Of a stretch of DNA of 64,000 nucleotides, positions 63,347-64,000 are shown one piece after another (positions within the stretch are counted from its first letter, which is position 1; each line of letters opens with the position of its first letter). Under the pieces are notes generated by a model. That model made no database searches. It was not told the origin of the DNA and worked only from the letters and a program-made list of their open reading frames with translations. The stretch comes from Halomicrobium zhouii (GTDB taxonomy: Archaea > Halobacteriota > Halobacteria > Halobacteriales > Haloarculaceae). The position numbers were made by a program, and so were the translations under genes. The stretch is taken from assembly GCF_900114435.1 (NCBI RefSeq), contig NZ_FOZK01000001.1:1394678-1458677 (forward strand). The letters are read 5' to 3'.

Positions 63347-64000
63347 TCAGTCCTGGGTCTGGCTCGTCGTGAGCGTCGTCGACTGGCTCTGGTCCTGCTC
63401 GTTGTCGTCGCCGCTGGTCTCCTGGTCCTGGGACTGGTCTACCGACACGTCCGAGGACTGTGACTGCTCCTCGTCACCGTCGGCGTCCTGTTCGCTGTCC
63501 TGGTCGATACTGATGCTCTGTTCGCTGTCCTGGTCGTTGTCGTCACCGTCGGTCTCCTGGCTCTGCTCCTGGTTCGTCTCTGCGTCCTGGTCGGACTCCT
63601 GCTCGTTGTCGACGCCGTCGGCGTCCTGTTCACTGTCCTGCTCGATGTCGCTGCTCTGTTCGGCGTCCTGTTCGTTGTCCTCACCGTCGCCCTCGACTTC
63701 CTGTTCCTGCTCGCTATCCTGTTCAGCGTCCTGCTCCGCGCCCTGGTCGTTCAGGGCGCCGTCAGCGTCCTGGTCCGACTCCTGGTCCACGTCCTGTTCG
63801 TTCTCTGCCTCTTGCTCGTTGTCGTCACCGTCACCGGCGTCCTGTTCTTGCTCGTTCTCCTGTTCTGCCTCCTGGTCTGCCTCCTGGTCGTTGGCGATGC
63901 CGTCGGAGTCCTGGTCAGAGTCCTGTTCAGCCTCTTGCTCGTTCTCTGCCTCTTGCTCGTTGTCGTCACCGTCGTCGACTTTCTGCTCCTGCTCGTTCTC
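63347..64000 (-). CDS. Acidic repeat protein (Asp/Glu/Gln/Asn/Ser-rich), C-terminal part, open at window edge
   Basis: The frame is open from the window edge to TGA at 63347-63349, giving at least 217 residues. The sequence is nearly all D, E, Q, S, N, A and G, with one Lys and almost no hydrophobic residues. It is built of about 46-residue units, each starting GDDNEQ or a close variant and carrying QDADG or QDSDG near position 20, and ends in a Ser/Thr/Gln tail. I see four full units and a partial fifth. The GTG at 63790 is not a credible start because the repeats continue upstream. No signal can be judged without the N-terminus. It may be a surface or flexible-linker protein; the function is unknown. 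Confidence 0.75.
   Translation of the reverse strand, partial: ENEQEQKVDDGDDNEQEAENEQEAEQDSDQDSDGIANDQEADQEAEQENEQEQDAGDGDDNEQEAENEQDVDQESDQDADGALNDQGAEQDAEQDSEQEQEVEGDGEDNEQDAEQSSDIEQDSEQDADGVDNEQESDQDAETNQEQSQETDGDDNDQDSEQSISIDQDSEQDADGDEEQSQSSDVSVDQSQDQETSGDDNEQDQSQSTTLTTSQTQD
63413..63970 (-). repeat. Four tandem units of about 46 codons in the acidic repeat protein
   Basis: Units run 63970-63830 (47 codons), 63829-63686 (48), 63685-63548 (46) and 63547-63413 (45), followed by a shorter remnant starting GDDNEQ. Each begins G(D/E)DN(E/D)Q and has D(A/S)DG at about positions 21-24. The units are diverged rather than identical, so this is an old protein repeat, not a recent DNA duplication. 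Confidence 0.75.

Noticed and set aside
63413..63970. Repeats at the right edge as a CRISPR-like array
   Set aside because: The units are diverged, codon-phased and lie in one open reading frame without spacers, so they are protein repeats.

Overview
The window comes from a halophilic archaeon (class Halobacteria). It is GC-rich, its proteins are strongly acidic, and many secreted proteins carry Tat (twin-Arg) signals with lipoprotein Cys boxes. The archaeal S10/spc ribosomal operon, S8e, L32e, L19e, RadB, an HTH_10/Bat-type regulator, archaeal Mch and an archaeal phosphoglycolate phosphatase point the same way. I cannot fix the genus from the sequence. The region is mostly chromosomal core. 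I see no CRISPR array, transposase, integrase gene or provirus.

Layout. 1-8430: the end of an MscS channel, two small membrane proteins, homoserine kinase, a 7TM-PAS-GAF histidine kinase, a PH-like membrane protein, RadB and a soluble PAS chemotaxis transducer. 8626-21077 (all minus): a carbon-uptake block with two AMP-forming acetyl-CoA synthetases flanking a Bat-family regulator that has a degenerate integrase-like N-terminus, then a Liv-type ABC transporter (lipoprotein, LivH, LivM, LivG, LivF) and a thioredoxin-like protein. 21186-29329: phosphate block with PhoU and pstSCAB on the minus strand, and a divergent AbrB-PhoU regulator opposite pstS. 29366-34273: HD hydrolase, S8e, a DUF2240 protein, small hypotheticals, PyrF, a zinc-ribbon protein and a membrane J-domain protein. 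34350-39859: phosphoglycolate phosphatase, a znuABC-type metal transporter with a perfect palindrome at its promoter, and a GTPBP1-like GTPase. 39843-47076: lipoprotein, HTH_10 regulator, NAD-dependent epimerase, HAD phosphatase, Mch, a thiamine-binding-like protein and an orphan sugar-type solute-binding lipoprotein.

47414-47484 is tRNA-Gly(GCC). Its 3' end lies inside a 71-bp perfect direct repeat. 47771-62015 is a tightly packed translation operon: a SPOUT-type RNA methyltransferase, L3, L4, L23, L2, S19, L22, S3, L29, a 25-codon coupled micro-ORF, RNase P Rpp29, S17, L14, L24, S4e, L5, S14, S8, L6, L32e, L19e, L18, S5, L30, L15 and SecY. Most junctions are ATGA or TGATG overlaps, which indicates translational coupling. 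62193-64000 holds a winged-helix membrane regulator, a gene-poor gap and the C-terminal part of an Asp/Glu/Gln-rich protein built from repeats of about 46 residues.

How the genes relate. The acs/Bat/Liv block looks like one unit for uptake and activation of a short-chain organic acid. The pst/PhoU/AbrB-PhoU block handles phosphate uptake and its feedback. The ribosomal operon ends in SecY, linking ribosome and translocon production. Least explained are the repeat elements at 30638-30801 and 43319-43543, the tRNA-linked direct repeat, the micro-ORF after L29 and the repeat protein at the right edge.
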